A DNA stretch of 64,000 nt, taken from assembly GCA_928722015.1 (NCBI GenBank), contig CAKMWI010000004.1, positions 274,624 through 338,623 on the forward strand. The letters are read 5' to 3'. Both the position numbers and the translations under genes were made by a program. The notes under the pieces were generated by a model. It worked only from the letters and a program-made list of their open reading frames with translations, made no database searches and was not told the origin of the DNA. Shown in pieces: positions 18,006 through 27,393 of the stretch; the first letter of the stretch is position 1, and the number at the start of each line of letters is the position of its first letter. This DNA is from Candidatus Gastranaerophilales bacterium (GTDB lineage: Bacteria > Cyanobacteriota > Vampirovibrionia > Gastranaerophilales > Gastranaerophilaceae).

Positions 18006-18872
18006 ATGAAAAAGATTTTAATTATATTAACAGTTTTAATTATTAATTTGATTATAGCAAATCCAAGTTATGCTATTAAAATAGGATTATTAACCGAAGT
18101 TGAGCAGGCAGGTGTTGGAACAAATGTCAATGGTAGAATGATTGATGTTAATACTAATAAGACAGTTTGTACTTTGGATGCAATGAAAGGTTATATTCTT
18201 GTACCTTATAAAAATGAAATCGCAGTAAAAGCCGGTGGACATTTTTATTCTTTGGGTACGTCAGCAATTGTTTTGCGACCTGATACAGAGGGTTATGTTA
18301 GTACAAAGGGCAAATGGTATCGTGGCAAATTAATGGTTAAGATGTCTAATGGAAAGTTGGTTGTCATTAATGATCTTACTCTTGAAGATTATCTTAAAGG
18401 GGTTGTACCTTCAGAAATGCCGCCAAGTTGGGAATTTGAGGCATTAAAGGCTCAAGCTATTGCAGCAAGAAGTTTTGCTCTTGCAAATCTTGGTAAGCAG
18501 GCCCGTTTTGGTTATGATTTAAAAGATAATACGGAAGATCAAGCTTATGGTGGTGCTTCTGTAGAGACAAATAAAACTAATAGAGCAGTGGAAGAAACTA
18601 CCGGTCTTGTTTTAACTTATGATATGAAAATAATCCCGGCGTATTATTCTGCTTCTGCAGGCGGTATGACTAATACTAATGCATGGGGCGGTAATCTCCC
18701 TTATCTTCGTTCAGTCCCTTCATTTGATGATGGTGTGAAAAAAAATGGTCATGGGGTTGGCATGTCTCAGCATGGAGCTAATAATTTGGCTAAAGAAGGG
18801 TATAATGCGTATCAGATTTTGCAATATTTTTATCAAAATGTCAAGTTTGCAAAATTGAATAATAATACGTAA
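18006..18872 (+). CDS. SpoIID/LytB domain peptidoglycan protein, internally shortened
   Basis: 288 aa with a signal peptide (about 1-23, ending PSYA). The SpoIID core is clear: LTLEDYLKGVVPSEMPPSW with the catalytic-type Glu, ALKAQAIAARSFAL, YYSASAGGMT and, near the end, NGHGVGMSQHGANNLAKEG. SpoIID proteins cleave denuded glycan strands or stimulate amidases. Between YLRSVPSF and NGHGVGMSQ there are only about 8 residues. The usual family has several dozen there, so a strand-rich segment is missing although the frame is intact. It follows slt by 57 nt. Confidence 0.88.
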   Translation: MKKILIILTVLIINLIIANPSYAIKIGLLTEVEQAGVGTNVNGRMIDVNTNKTVCTLDAMKGYILVPYKNEIAVKAGGHFYSLGTSAIVLRPDTEGYVSTKGKWYRGKLMVKMSNGKLVVINDLTLEDYLKGVVPSEMPPSWEFEALKAQAIAARSFALANLGKQARFGYDLKDNTEDQAYGGASVETNKTNRAVEETTGLVLTYDMKIIPAYYSASAGGMTNTNAWGGNLPYLRSVPSFDDGVKKNGHGVGMSQHGANNLAKEGYNAYQILQYFYQNVKFAKLNNNT

Positions 18873-18958
18873 ACCTTGATATTAGTCGGTTTTGCGTGGG
18901 ATATATTACTAAATATACACTATATCTGTAATTTTTAGAAAATTAATCTCTAGAACCC

Positions 18959-18986
18959 TTGACAGTATTGAAGAAAGTGTTATAAT
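18959..18986 (+). promoter_or_regulatory. Consensus promoter of hup
   Basis: TTGACA (18959-18964), 16 nt spacer, TATAAT (18981-18986): both hexamers are perfect sigma-70 consensus. It gives a leader of about 60 nt before the HU ATG at 19057, suiting a highly expressed gene. Confidence 0.85.
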
Positions 18987-19056
18987 AAGTTAGTCGATTA
19001 CATAAACTGCGGAAAATGGTTATTTGCTCCGTGGAAAAGGAAGAAGGAGGTTCATA

Positions 19057-19329
19057 ATGAACAAAGAAGAATTAGTAAAAGAAGTATCTAAAAAAGCAAA
19101 AGTTTCACAAAAAGCAACTTCAGATATTTTATCTGCAACTTTAGAAACAATTCAAAAAACAGTTTCAAAAGGTAAAAAAGTTACTTTAGTTGGTTTTGGT
19201 ACTTTCGAAGCTCGTAAAAGAGCTGCTAGAACCGGTAGAAATCCTCAAACTGGTGCTGCTTTAAAAATTGCAGCTAAAACAGTTCCTGCATTCTCTGCTG
19301 GTAAAAAATTCAAAGAACTTGTTAAGTAA
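19057..19329 (+). CDS. hup: HU family DNA-binding protein
   Basis: 90 aa, the typical HU length. MNKEELVKEVSKKA leads the helical dimerisation part, followed by VGFGTFEARKRAARTGRNPQTG, the beta-arm DNA-binding signature, and FSAGKKFKELV at the end. It bends DNA and compacts the nucleoid. The frame is open back to a TTG at 19024, but the AAGGAGG ribosome binding site 6 nt before the ATG at 19057 and family length fix the start. It has its own consensus promoter and strong terminator, so it is a monocistronic, highly expressed gene. Confidence 0.96.
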   Translation: MNKEELVKEVSKKAKVSQKATSDILSATLETIQKTVSKGKKVTLVGFGTFEARKRAARTGRNPQTGAALKIAAKTVPAFSAGKKFKELVK

Positions 19330-19350
19330 TTTTTGCTTAAGAATAAGTTT

Positions 19351-19385
19351 TGCCGGAAATATTTATTATTTCCGGCATTTTTTGT
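19351..19385 (+). terminator. Rho-independent terminator of hup
   Basis: 10-bp stem tgccggaaat / atttccggca with a 7-nt loop, followed by a T-rich run. Confidence 0.9.
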
Positions 19386-19405
19386 TCTTTTTAATTTACA
19401 AAAGC

Positions 19406-19434
19406 TTGAATAATGGCTTTTGTCGTGCTACTAT
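19406..19434 (+). promoter_or_regulatory. Promoter of LysM gene
   Basis: TTGAAT (19406-19411), 17 nt spacer, extended -10 TGCTACTAT with TACTAT at 19429-19434. The leader is about 26 nt, with a weak gcgagg ribosome binding site. Confidence 0.55.
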
Positions 19435-19466
19435 TTATTTATAAGATTTGGGTAGCGAGGTATTAA

Positions 19467-20168
19467 ATGAAAAGTTCAACAATCAGAAGATCAACCTTGT
19501 CAAGACAGACAATGGAAGTTATTGAAAATTTGGCAAAAGAGCAGGAAATAAGCAGTATGCCAAATGAATATGTTAGAACTGAAGAAAAGACTGATAATCA
19601 TTTAGATGAAAATTTTTCTAATAAGGCGCAGGAAATTGATTTGCTGTGGCAAAATTTTAAAACTACCCAGTTTAATACAAATTCTCCGGCAGCTTATGTT
19701 ATTATGGGTTTTCTTTCCGGTGTTGTATTTTCTGTTCTTGTATTTATGGCAATTGGTGCTTTTGTTAAATCAGATGTTAAATTTGCTAAAAAGGCTTTGC
19801 CTGCTTTTGAAAAGGTTCAAATGGCAAAAAATAATGTTTCTGAGCAAACTCTTGAACAGCAGGCTGATAGTGCTCAGGATACTGTTGAGATGAAAGTATC
19901 TGTTCCTGGTGAAAATGAAACCACAGTGGATATGCGCTCCCAACAAAATGAAACTAAGACTATAGAATCTACTGAAGCAAAACCTGTAGACTTGAAAAAT
20001 TCTAAAAAATATATTGTAAAAAGCGGTGATACTGGCGAAAGTATAATTAAACATTATTATGGTTCATGGTCGCAGGAAAAAGCTGATTTGGTAATGAAAG
20101 CTAATAATTTGACTAACCTTGATAGGATTAATATCGGGCAGGAACTTATTATTCCTGCTGCTGAATAG
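19467..20168 (+). CDS. Membrane-anchored LysM domain protein
   Basis: 233 aa. An N-terminal cytoplasmic part of about 70 residues is followed by a single membrane helix (about 76-98, AYVIMGFLSGVVFSVLVFMA). A Gln/Glu/Thr-rich linker (about 105-175) precedes a C-terminal LysM (about 182-231) with YIVKSGDTGESIIKHYYG and the closing INIGQELIIPA. LysM binds N-acetylglucosamine polymers, so the protein probably tethers the inner membrane to peptidoglycan. It is followed 30 nt later by the secreted GH13 gene on the same strand. Confidence 0.85.
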   Translation: MKSSTIRRSTLSRQTMEVIENLAKEQEISSMPNEYVRTEEKTDNHLDENFSNKAQEIDLLWQNFKTTQFNTNSPAAYVIMGFLSGVVFSVLVFMAIGAFVKSDVKFAKKALPAFEKVQMAKNNVSEQTLEQQADSAQDTVEMKVSVPGENETTVDMRSQQNETKTIESTEAKPVDLKNSKKYIVKSGDTGESIIKHYYGSWSQEKADLVMKANNLTNLDRINIGQELIIPAAE

Positions 20169-20198
20169 ATTATCTTTTGGTAAGGAGGGCGAGTTTAT

Positions 20199-21749
20199 AT
20201 GAAAATTTTTAGTAAAATATTATATATATTTATTGTATTGTATTTTAGCTCATTTTCTTTAGCTTTTGCCCAGAGTGATGGTTGGGAAAACAGTTTACGA
20301 ACTCAGTTTTTAGAAAACAAAGCTGTTATTATGGAAATCAATATTCGTTCCTTTAATGCGCAGGATATTGATGGGGACGGTTTTATCAGAGAGGATATAG
20401 GTGAGGTTCGTGGAAATTTTATTAATGCGATTAGCCGTCTCGATGAATTAAAAAATCTTGGAATAAATACTATTCATGTGTTACCGATTACTCCTGTTGG
20501 CAAATTAAAAGCATTAGGAACTGCTGGAAGTTTATATTCGGCTGCTGGATTTGATTCTCTAAATGAAGATTTAAAGGATAAAACATCAAAGTTAACTTTA
20601 GAACAGCAGGCTAAACTGTTTATAGATGAAGCTCATAAAAGAGGAATAAGTGTTATTGTTGATGTACCTGCTTGTGCCTCTTATGATTTATATTTACAAC
20701 GTCCTGATTTATTTGTTAATGGGCAATCAGGTGAACCCGTTATTCCTGCGGATTGGACCGATGTAAGATTATTATCTGTTGGAACTGAGGAGAAAATAGA
20801 TGTAAATGTTTATTCTTTATACAAGGATTTTGTTAAATACATGATGAATCTTGGGGTTGACGGCATAAGAGCTGATGTTGCTCATTGTAAAACAATGGCT
20901 TTTTGGAAAGAATTAATTGACTATTCGCGTCAAAAGGATCCTGAATTTTTGTGGCTTGCAGAATCTTCTGAAAGTTGGCATGATGCAGTTTCTCCTCAGG
21001 CAGTATTTACTCCTTATAACAAATTATTAGAAGCTGGATTTGATGGTTATTACGGGTCTTTTTTTAATATAAAAGATTGGAAAACTTCAAAAGATTTGTA
21101 TAACCAAATAGAGTTTACATTGGCGGAAACTAAGAAATTTAAAGATAAAAAAAGTGTCATTGGTAGTTTTACTACACATGATGAGGTCAGTCCTATATTA
21201 CTAAAAGGTCCAGCATTGAGTGATATGATAATATGGCTGAATGCAACTTTGCCGGTAAATTCATATTTCGTTGATGGTTTTCAGACAGGTGATGATTATA
21301 ATTACAAAATGGGGAATAGGTTAGCTCCGTCAAGCAATACTGATGATGACACTTATTTTACTCATCGTGGTAAAATTGATATTTTTAATTTTTCAAGGAA
21401 ACCAGGAGGTAATAATCAGGTCTTGAGAAATGATTTTCTTCTTGGCAACAATGTTAAAAAGAGTCTTTTGCTGGTATTAAACAGTGGTGAATTTACTCCA
21501 ATAAAAACTAATAATCAAAAAGTTTTTGCATATACATTTGCTAATAATGTTAAGAGGGTTATAACAATAGGCAATTTGGATTTTTCTAATCCGGTCAAGG
21601 CATCAGTGAAGATACCAAAGTATAATAAACGTTATAATGTTTTACCTATAAAAATATCATCTATGCCTGATGTTAGTAAGAGCGGTAAAATTTCTTTGAC
21701 ATTACAACCTGGAGAAGTTGTTGTTTTGATTGTTCATGACTTATTATAG
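20199..21749 (+). CDS. Secreted GH13 alpha-amylase family protein
   Basis: 516 aa with a signal peptide (1-24, cleavage after AFA). The GH13 barrel is readable: MEINIRSFNAQDIDGDG, INTIHVLPITPVG, SVIVDVPACAS (in place of the usual D-x-x-x-NH strand), GVDGIRADVAHC with Arg224 and nucleophile Asp226, LAESSES with acid/base Glu255, and FTTHDEVS with His327-Asp328. All three catalytic carboxylates are present, so activity on alpha-glucans is plausible, but region I is atypical (no NH), so the substrate is uncertain. A beta-sandwich-like C-terminal domain follows (about 425-516). Strong aaggaggg ribosome binding site. Confidence 0.85.
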   Translation: MKIFSKILYIFIVLYFSSFSLAFAQSDGWENSLRTQFLENKAVIMEINIRSFNAQDIDGDGFIREDIGEVRGNFINAISRLDELKNLGINTIHVLPITPVGKLKALGTAGSLYSAAGFDSLNEDLKDKTSKLTLEQQAKLFIDEAHKRGISVIVDVPACASYDLYLQRPDLFVNGQSGEPVIPADWTDVRLLSVGTEEKIDVNVYSLYKDFVKYMMNLGVDGIRADVAHCKTMAFWKELIDYSRQKDPEFLWLAESSESWHDAVSPQAVFTPYNKLLEAGFDGYYGSFFNIKDWKTSKDLYNQIEFTLAETKKFKDKKSVIGSFTTHDEVSPILLKGPALSDMIIWLNATLPVNSYFVDGFQTGDDYNYKMGNRLAPSSNTDDDTYFTHRGKIDIFNFSRKPGGNNQVLRNDFLLGNNVKKSLLLVLNSGEFTPIKTNNQKVFAYTFANNVKRVITIGNLDFSNPVKASVKIPKYNKRYNVLPIKISSMPDVSKSGKISLTLQPGEVVVLIVHDLL

Positions 21750-22897
21750 TTATTCTTTTGTAAATCTTGTACAAAATTATTTATTTCAGAAGCTTCATGT
21801 GTGCCAACTATAAATTCAAAGTCAGGACAAGCTTCATGAAGTTCATCTGTTATATGGGCTAAAAGTCCTGGAATGATAATTTTTCTTGTATTTATTTTTT
21901 GTCTTATGTTTAAATTTTTTAGAGTTTTTGCGACCACATTGGCTGTAAATTTTTCTGCAGACCATGCTGTTAATACGCTCATTCCTTCTGCAGGAATAAC
22001 TATTAAATATGATGGCGAATCAAGACTTTCTAATTCGTTTGCGACTGCAAAAAAAGTAAGTGCAAAATTAGTTGTTAAAAATACTAAAGAGTTTTTATCA
22101 GGGTGATTAAATTCATATAAGTTAGATTCAACCTGAAGTGATTTTTGCGGATCAGTAAATATATTTTGTCTTAGAGTTAAAAGAGTAGAATACATTGCTT
22201 CATCGAAATCTTGAAAAACTATCATGTTTGCGTATTTACATAGATAAAAACTTGCTTTAGCACAGGTTGAAAATTTATCAGAATTTTTGTTCATTATTAC
22301 GCAGACAGGTTTAGAAAATTTATCATTTTTTTCTAGGATGGCTTTTTTCCTTGTTTCTATAAGATAATTTTTTGTGGTTTTAAAATCATTATCTATAATT
22401 ATATCCAAATCAAGATTTTTAAATTCTTCGTAGGTTATAATGTTTATTAATGATAAATTATTTTGTTGTTGTTTTATATTAGGAGCATTTTTTCCTTTTA
22501 GAATAATAACATCTATTGTTAAATGTTCATTTACTCTTTTTATTTGGTAATTTAGTAGACGGTTCAACGTTTTATTATAATTAGGAGTGTCGCAATCAAG
22601 TAAAATTGCAAGTGCTGTTCGATTAATAAAAGTTTTTTCGTGTCTATACAAAACATTTTCACCGCCGATTTTAATATTTCCTATAGAAATTGTTTTTTGC
22701 GGGTGCTTAATGCTGTGGAAATATTTATTTTTTAATTCTTCTGATATATATGGACATTTTTCTATATCTGTATTTTGTTTGGCAAGTTTTAATGCAAAAG
22801 CCATACAAGTGGCGCAACCGCATTCCTTGCAGTTAGAATGTTCTTTCTTTTTTGCTGCAGGTAAATGTTTAAAAATTTGTAGACCTGTCATCTCCAT
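21734..22897 (-). CDS. acsC: Corrinoid iron-sulfur protein large subunit (AcsC/CdhE-like)
   Basis: 387 aa. An N-terminal Fe-S domain has Cys23, Cys26, Cys31 and Cys48 in NCKECGCATCMAFALKLA and beyond, the [4Fe-4S] layout of AcsC. A TIM-barrel region follows, then the family signatures RQNIFTDPQK (243-252), TTNFALTFF (275-283), EGMSVLTAW (304-312) and IIPGLLA of the B12-binding C-terminus. In the Wood-Ljungdahl pathway this subunit carries the corrinoid that accepts methyl from methyl-THF. It is somewhat shorter than the roughly 440 aa usual. One base downstream of acsD. No CODH/ACS gene is visible in the window. Confidence 0.88.
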   Translation of the reverse strand: MEMTGLQIFKHLPAAKKKEHSNCKECGCATCMAFALKLAKQNTDIEKCPYISEELKNKYFHSIKHPQKTISIGNIKIGGENVLYRHEKTFINRTALAILLDCDTPNYNKTLNRLLNYQIKRVNEHLTIDVIILKGKNAPNIKQQQNNLSLINIITYEEFKNLDLDIIIDNDFKTTKNYLIETRKKAILEKNDKFSKPVCVIMNKNSDKFSTCAKASFYLCKYANMIVFQDFDEAMYSTLLTLRQNIFTDPQKSLQVESNLYEFNHPDKNSLVFLTTNFALTFFAVANELESLDSPSYLIVIPAEGMSVLTAWSAEKFTANVVAKTLKNLNIRQKINTRKIIIPGLLAHITDELHEACPDFEFIVGTHEASEINNFVQDLQKNNYNKS

Positions 22898-22898
22898 A

Positions 22899-23699
22899 TT
22901 AGATTAACTCCTTCATTATTGTAATATTTGGAGGGTAAGACATTGTTATTATATTCGCGCCTGCAGAAAGAATACCTGCAGCAGCAGTTAGTTCAATCAT
23001 TTTGGCTCGCTCTTCTATATTGCCGAAAGAGTCAGGAAAGCTATCCATTTTTGCTTCTTTTGTTTTTAATGATTCAATTGGAGCTTCTGATAAAAGAGGT
23101 AGATTTAAATATTCATCTCCATTATTCCCTTCTATAACAATTTTTTCCATTATACTGTATCCATATTCATATCCATAACCTAATCCGCCGATATCCGGAT
23201 TCATTATTATCTTATTCTTTTGCAAACCTAATTCTGTAGATAGAATATTCAATTCTTTTGCTAAGTTTATATCAATAGGGCTTTTTAATACGATATAATG
23301 TTTACCAGCAATGGCTGTTTGTATAATATTTTTATAGCTGGCCTCAGTTGCAAATGAGATTATACAATTTTCCCTATCCAAGCTTTTTATAAGTTCTGGT
23401 AACAATTTTGCATCGATATCATTTTTTCCTGTTCCGCATATCATTAGTTGTTTTTCTATTTTGGGTAATAGAGTTATTAGTAATTTTTTTGCTTCTTTAA
23501 TCTCATTTTCATTTTCGATATTAAACCTGAGAGCCAGTATATCACAATCGGTATTTTGAGCGGAATTTATTAAATCCGAAGGAGTTTCGGATTTAAAATA
23601 ATTTTTAGTTATTTCGAAATTTTCCTTCGGATTATAAATATTTAGCTCTAATGCAAATAGTTTTGATTTTTTGGATATGTTAAGCTGACTGTCTTGCAC
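22899..23699 (-). CDS. acsD: Corrinoid iron-sulfur protein small subunit (AcsD/CdhD-like)
   Basis: 266 aa, TIM-barrel subunit that pairs with AcsC. Hallmarks are [29 protein letters not shown] (140-153), [19 protein letters not shown] (167-185), TKEAKM and the C-terminal [16 protein letters not shown]. The start is a GTG at 23699, inside the last codons of ftsH (20-nt overlap), which couples the genes. Known homologues are about 310 aa, so this is a compact version. Together with AcsC it should form the CFeSP methyl carrier. Confidence 0.87.
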   Translation of the reverse strand: MQDSQLNISKKSKLFALELNIYNPKENFEITKNYFKSETPSDLINSAQNTDCDILALRFNIENENEIKEAKKLLITLLPKIEKQLMICGTGKNDIDAKLLPELIKSLDRENCIISFATEASYKNIIQTAIAGKHYIVLKSPIDINLAKELNILSTELGLQKNKIIMNPDIGGLGYGYEYGYSIMEKIVIEGNNGDEYLNLPLLSEAPIESLKTKEAKMDSFPDSFGNIEERAKMIELTAAAGILSAGANIITMSYPPNITIMKELI

Positions 23700-25593
23700 T
23701 TCTAACCCTATCCATTATTTGTTCAAATTCTTTATCATCAATAGTTTCTTTATCAAGAAGTTCTTTAGATATTTCTTCAAGCATATCGCGGTTTTCTGTT
23801 AATAATTTTTTTGCAAGTTCATATCTTTCATCAACAATATTTTTTATTTCTTCATCAATTTCAAATGCAACTTGTTCTGAGTAATCTCTTTGATGTCCAA
23901 AATCTCTTCCCATAAATACATTTTCTTGATTTTTGCCGTAAGCCATTGGGCCAAGTTTGTCAGACATGCCCCAGGCTGTAACCATTTTTCTTGCAATATC
24001 TGTAACGTTTATTAAATCTTGTGAAGCGCCTGTGCTGACTTTTTCTTTGCCGTAAACAATTTCTTCTGCTGCTCGTCCGCCTAATGAGACCGCAATTTTA
24101 GCAAGTAATTTTGCTTTACTTACGTGTACTCTTTCATCTTTTGGACGGGTCCAGGTTACACCTAGTGCCATACCTCGCGGAATAATTGAGACTTTGTGTA
24201 ATTCATTTGCATCCGGTAATAACTTGTCAATCAATGCATGACCTACTTCATGGTAAGAAGTTAATTCTTTATCTTCATCAGTAAGAACTTTGCTGCGTTT
24301 TTCAACCCCTGCAATAACTCTATCTATGGAAGAATCCACATCATCCATTGTAATTTTGTCTTCACCTTTTCTTGCAGCTAAAAGGGCTGATTCATTTAGT
24401 AAATTTTGTAAATCGGCACCGGTAAAACCAGGTGTTCTTTTTGCTAAAACTTTTAAATCTACGTCTTTATCCAATTTTTTATTTTTAGCATGAACCTCAA
24501 GGATTTGTTCTCTTCCTTTAACATCCGGAGCATTAATATATATTTGTCTGTCAAATCTTCCAGGTCTCAAAAGTGCATTATCTAAAATGTCAGGCCTGTT
24601 TGTAGCTGCTATTACTATAATATTTGTATTAACATCAAATCCATCCATTTCTACAAGCAATTGATTGAGTGTTTGTTCTCTTTCATCATGCCCGCCGCCA
24701 AGACCGGCACCTCTTTGACGACCCACTGCGTCAATTTCATCTATGAAAATAATACAAGGTTGGTGTTTTTTAGCCTGTTCAAATAAATCTCTAACACGGC
24801 TGGCACCAACACCTACGAACATTTCCACAAAATCGGAACCGGATATTGAGAAAAACGGAACACTTGCTTCTCCAGCAACAGCTTTAGCCATAAGTGTTTT
24901 ACCGGTTCCTGGAGGGCCTACGAGCAATACCCCTTTTGGAATTTTTGCTCCAAGTTTCATATATTTTTCGCCATTTTTAAGAAAATCTACAATTTCTTCA
25001 AGTTCTTTTTTCTCCTCATCAATGCCTGCAACATCTTTAAAGGTTGTTTTTACTTTTGAATCTAATAGCATTTTTGCTTTACTTTTACCAAAAGACATTG
25101 CCTGAGAGCCTCCGGCTTGAATAGCTTTTATCATAAGCCCAAGAGAAATTACTGCAAACAATATAATTATGAATGTTCCAATATTACCTGCTAATTGATT
25201 TGTTTCAGGTGCTTTTTTTACAGTGATATCTGCTTGGGAATTATTTAGTTTGTCCATTAATTCGTTATCATTTGCCGGGATTTGAACTTTGTATTGATAT
25301 AGGGGTGCTTGAATATTTTTTGTTTCAGGTGTTAAAAATGGGGATACTGTATTTTTATTAGTAGCCTTCCCTGCTTCTTTTTGTTGATTTGGCTGTTCTT
25401 TTGGAATAGCTATAATCATATCATCATATTTTTCTATTTTAGAAAATTCTTTGTTTTCTAATTTTTGTAAGAAATTTGTGTATGAAATTTCTGAGGTGCT
25501 TGTTGAAGGACCGGTCATAAAAATAGTAGAAATAAAGACCAATACAACAATAGCTAAAATTACATACATACCCATTGATTGACTTTTATTCAT
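23680..25593 (-). CDS. ftsH: ATP-dependent zinc metalloprotease FtsH
   Basis: 637 aa, full length. TM1 (about 10-27) and TM2 (about 137-158) flank a periplasmic domain, here with a Gln/Asn/Pro-rich insertion. The AAA+ domain has Walker A GPPGTGKT (about 224-231), Walker B IIFIDEID and the SRH. The peptidase has HEVGH (about 448-452, in place of the commoner HEAGH). It degrades membrane and soluble proteins at the inner membrane. AAAGG ribosome binding site. Its 3' end overlaps acsD, an unexpected partner. Confidence 0.96.
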   Translation of the reverse strand: MNKSQSMGMYVILAIVVLVFISTIFMTGPSTSTSEISYTNFLQKLENKEFSKIEKYDDMIIAIPKEQPNQQKEAGKATNKNTVSPFLTPETKNIQAPLYQYKVQIPANDNELMDKLNNSQADITVKKAPETNQLAGNIGTFIIILFAVISLGLMIKAIQAGGSQAMSFGKSKAKMLLDSKVKTTFKDVAGIDEEKKELEEIVDFLKNGEKYMKLGAKIPKGVLLVGPPGTGKTLMAKAVAGEASVPFFSISGSDFVEMFVGVGASRVRDLFEQAKKHQPCIIFIDEIDAVGRQRGAGLGGGHDEREQTLNQLLVEMDGFDVNTNIIVIAATNRPDILDNALLRPGRFDRQIYINAPDVKGREQILEVHAKNKKLDKDVDLKVLAKRTPGFTGADLQNLLNESALLAARKGEDKITMDDVDSSIDRVIAGVEKRSKVLTDEDKELTSYHEVGHALIDKLLPDANELHKVSIIPRGMALGVTWTRPKDERVHVSKAKLLAKIAVSLGGRAAEEIVYGKEKVSTGASQDLINVTDIARKMVTAWGMSDKLGPMAYGKNQENVFMGRDFGHQRDYSEQVAFEIDEEIKNIVDERYELAKKLLTENRDMLEEISKELLDKETIDDKEFEQIMDRVRSARQSA

Positions 25594-25729
25594 AAAAAAT
25601 AACCTTTCAAAATATATTAAACTCTCGTGCCTAAATTATACCGTAAACAGGGTTAAAAGTAAATTTATAAATAGGTGAATATTTTCGGTTTAAATATTAT
25701 TTAACTAACAATTTTTGCCTAAAATTTAT

Positions 25730-26974
25730 TTATACAATATTTACATATCTTTCAATTTCTTCGTCTGTATTCATTTCGGTTACAGCAACAAGAATTTTGT
25801 TATTGTCAATTTTTAAACCGCCTATAATTTCATGCTCTCTCAGTTTAGCTAAAAATTTATCGGTGTCATCGACTTCAATGACAAATTCATTAAAGAAATT
25901 TTTATTTAATGTTTTTATCCCTTTTGTCTGAAGTTTCATTGATAATCTATGAGCATTTTTAGAGCTTAAGTATCCGGCTTGGAAAAATCCTTTTTCTCCC
26001 ATAACAGATAAGTAAACAGTCGCACATAATCCAATAAGGGCTTGATTTGAGCAAATATTACTTGTTGCTTTTTCTCTTTTTATATGCTGTTCTCGGGTTT
26101 GAATAGTAAGACAAAAAGCTTGTTTCCCTTCTTTGTCAACAGTTCTTCCTGCAAGTCTTCCCGGAAGTTGTCTCATGAATTTTTCACGGCAGGCCATAAA
26201 TCCAGCTGTTGGTCCTCCATAATTCATTGGGATGCCAAGTGTTTGTATATCTCCGACTACAATATCTGCGCCAAATTCGGATGGAGGTTTTAATATAGAT
26301 AAAGTTGAAGGATCGCAGCATACAACTAGCAAACATTCAACCTTTTCAGGTTCTATTATTTCTCCGTAAAAATTTGGTGTTTGTATAAGTACACAGGCAT
26401 AGTCTGCTGTATTTTTTGGAATTTCATCTCTCCATTCTATTTGGATGTTTTGGGCTTCTGCATAGGTATTAATTACCTGTTTGTATTCAGGATTTAGCGA
26501 ATTCAGTACACAAACTTTATATTTCTTTGAAATTCTGCAAGCCATTAAAATGCTTTCAGCACAAGCTGTTCCTGCATCATAAACTGTTGCGTTGGCAATA
26601 TCCATACCTGTCAGCCTACAAATCATTGTTTGAAATTCATACATTACCTGGAGTGTTCCTTGTGAAATTTCAGGTTGATAGGGGGTATATGCAGTATTAA
26701 ATTCAAATCGATTTGCAATTTGTGCAATACAAGCCGGGATAAATTTGTTGTAAATTCCTGCCCCAAGAAAACTTGTTAGGTTTGTATTATTTTTTTTTGA
26801 TAAGTTTTTTATTGCTCGTTGCGTTTCTAACTCACTTAAACCATCAGGCAAATCAAGACCTGACATTTTTACGGAATCTGGTATTTGCTTGAATAAATCT
26901 TCAACAGATTGTATTCCGATAGCTTTGCACATTTTTTCTATTGTTTCTTGGTTGTGTACTAAAAAATTTTTCAT
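25730..26974 (-). CDS. gcvPA: Glycine dehydrogenase (decarboxylating) subunit 1, GcvPA
   Basis: 414 aa, the N-terminal half of a split P-protein. Visible are TSFLGAGIYNKFIPA, TAYTPYQPEISQGTLQVMYEFQ, NATVYDAGTACAESILMA, and GDIQTLGIPMNYGGPTAGF near the middle. P-protein decarboxylates glycine and passes the aminomethyl group to lipoyl-GcvH. The PLP-binding lysine belongs to subunit 2 (GcvPB), which is not next to it: downstream is ftsH. It begins 2 nt after gcvH. Confidence 0.93.
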   Translation of the reverse strand: MKNFLVHNQETIEKMCKAIGIQSVEDLFKQIPDSVKMSGLDLPDGLSELETQRAIKNLSKKNNTNLTSFLGAGIYNKFIPACIAQIANRFEFNTAYTPYQPEISQGTLQVMYEFQTMICRLTGMDIANATVYDAGTACAESILMACRISKKYKVCVLNSLNPEYKQVINTYAEAQNIQIEWRDEIPKNTADYACVLIQTPNFYGEIIEPEKVECLLVVCCDPSTLSILKPPSEFGADIVVGDIQTLGIPMNYGGPTAGFMACREKFMRQLPGRLAGRTVDKEGKQAFCLTIQTREQHIKREKATSNICSNQALIGLCATVYLSVMGEKGFFQAGYLSSKNAHRLSMKLQTKGIKTLNKNFFNEFVIEVDDTDKFLAKLREHEIIGGLKIDNNKILVAVTEMNTDEEIERYVNIV

Positions 26975-26976
26975 TA

Positions 26977-27357
26977 TTATTCCAATTCTTTTTTGTAATC
27001 TTCGTATGACATTAAATCTTCAAATTCATCTGCTGGAGCTGTAGATTCTATTTTTACAAGCCAGCCTGTTTCATAGCAGTCTTCATTAAGTTTTTCAGGT
27101 TCATCTGATAATAGGCTGTTAACGGCTATAATTTTTCCGGAAATAGGCATATATATTTCAGAAGCTGCTTTGACAGATTCTATATTTGCAAATGAATCTC
27201 CTTTTGAATATTCATTACCGATTTCAGGCAACTCTAAAAATACGATATCTCCTAATTGTTCAATTGCATAATCAGTTAAACCAATAATGAATTCGTTATT
27301 TTGCTTTAAAACATATTCATGAGATTTAGAGCAAAGTATTTCATCTTTAAAACCCAT
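26977..27357 (-). CDS. gcvH: Glycine cleavage system H protein
   Basis: 126 aa when started at the ATG at 27357. An upstream in-frame ATG (27375) lies in the ribosome binding site region, and AAAAGGAGA is correctly spaced for 27357, giving MGFKDEIL. SKSHEYVL, GDIVFLELPEIG and ESVKAASEIYMPISG (lipoyl Lys in the VKA) are diagnostic. H protein shuttles the aminomethyl group between P, T and L proteins. Sits between gcvT and gcvPA. Confidence 0.95.
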   Translation of the reverse strand: MGFKDEILCSKSHEYVLKQNNEFIIGLTDYAIEQLGDIVFLELPEIGNEYSKGDSFANIESVKAASEIYMPISGKIIAVNSLLSDEPEKLNEDCYETGWLVKIESTAPADEFEDLMSYEDYKKELE

Positions 27358-27393
27358 TTTATTTCTCCTTTTCATTACCTTTTTTTATTTAAT

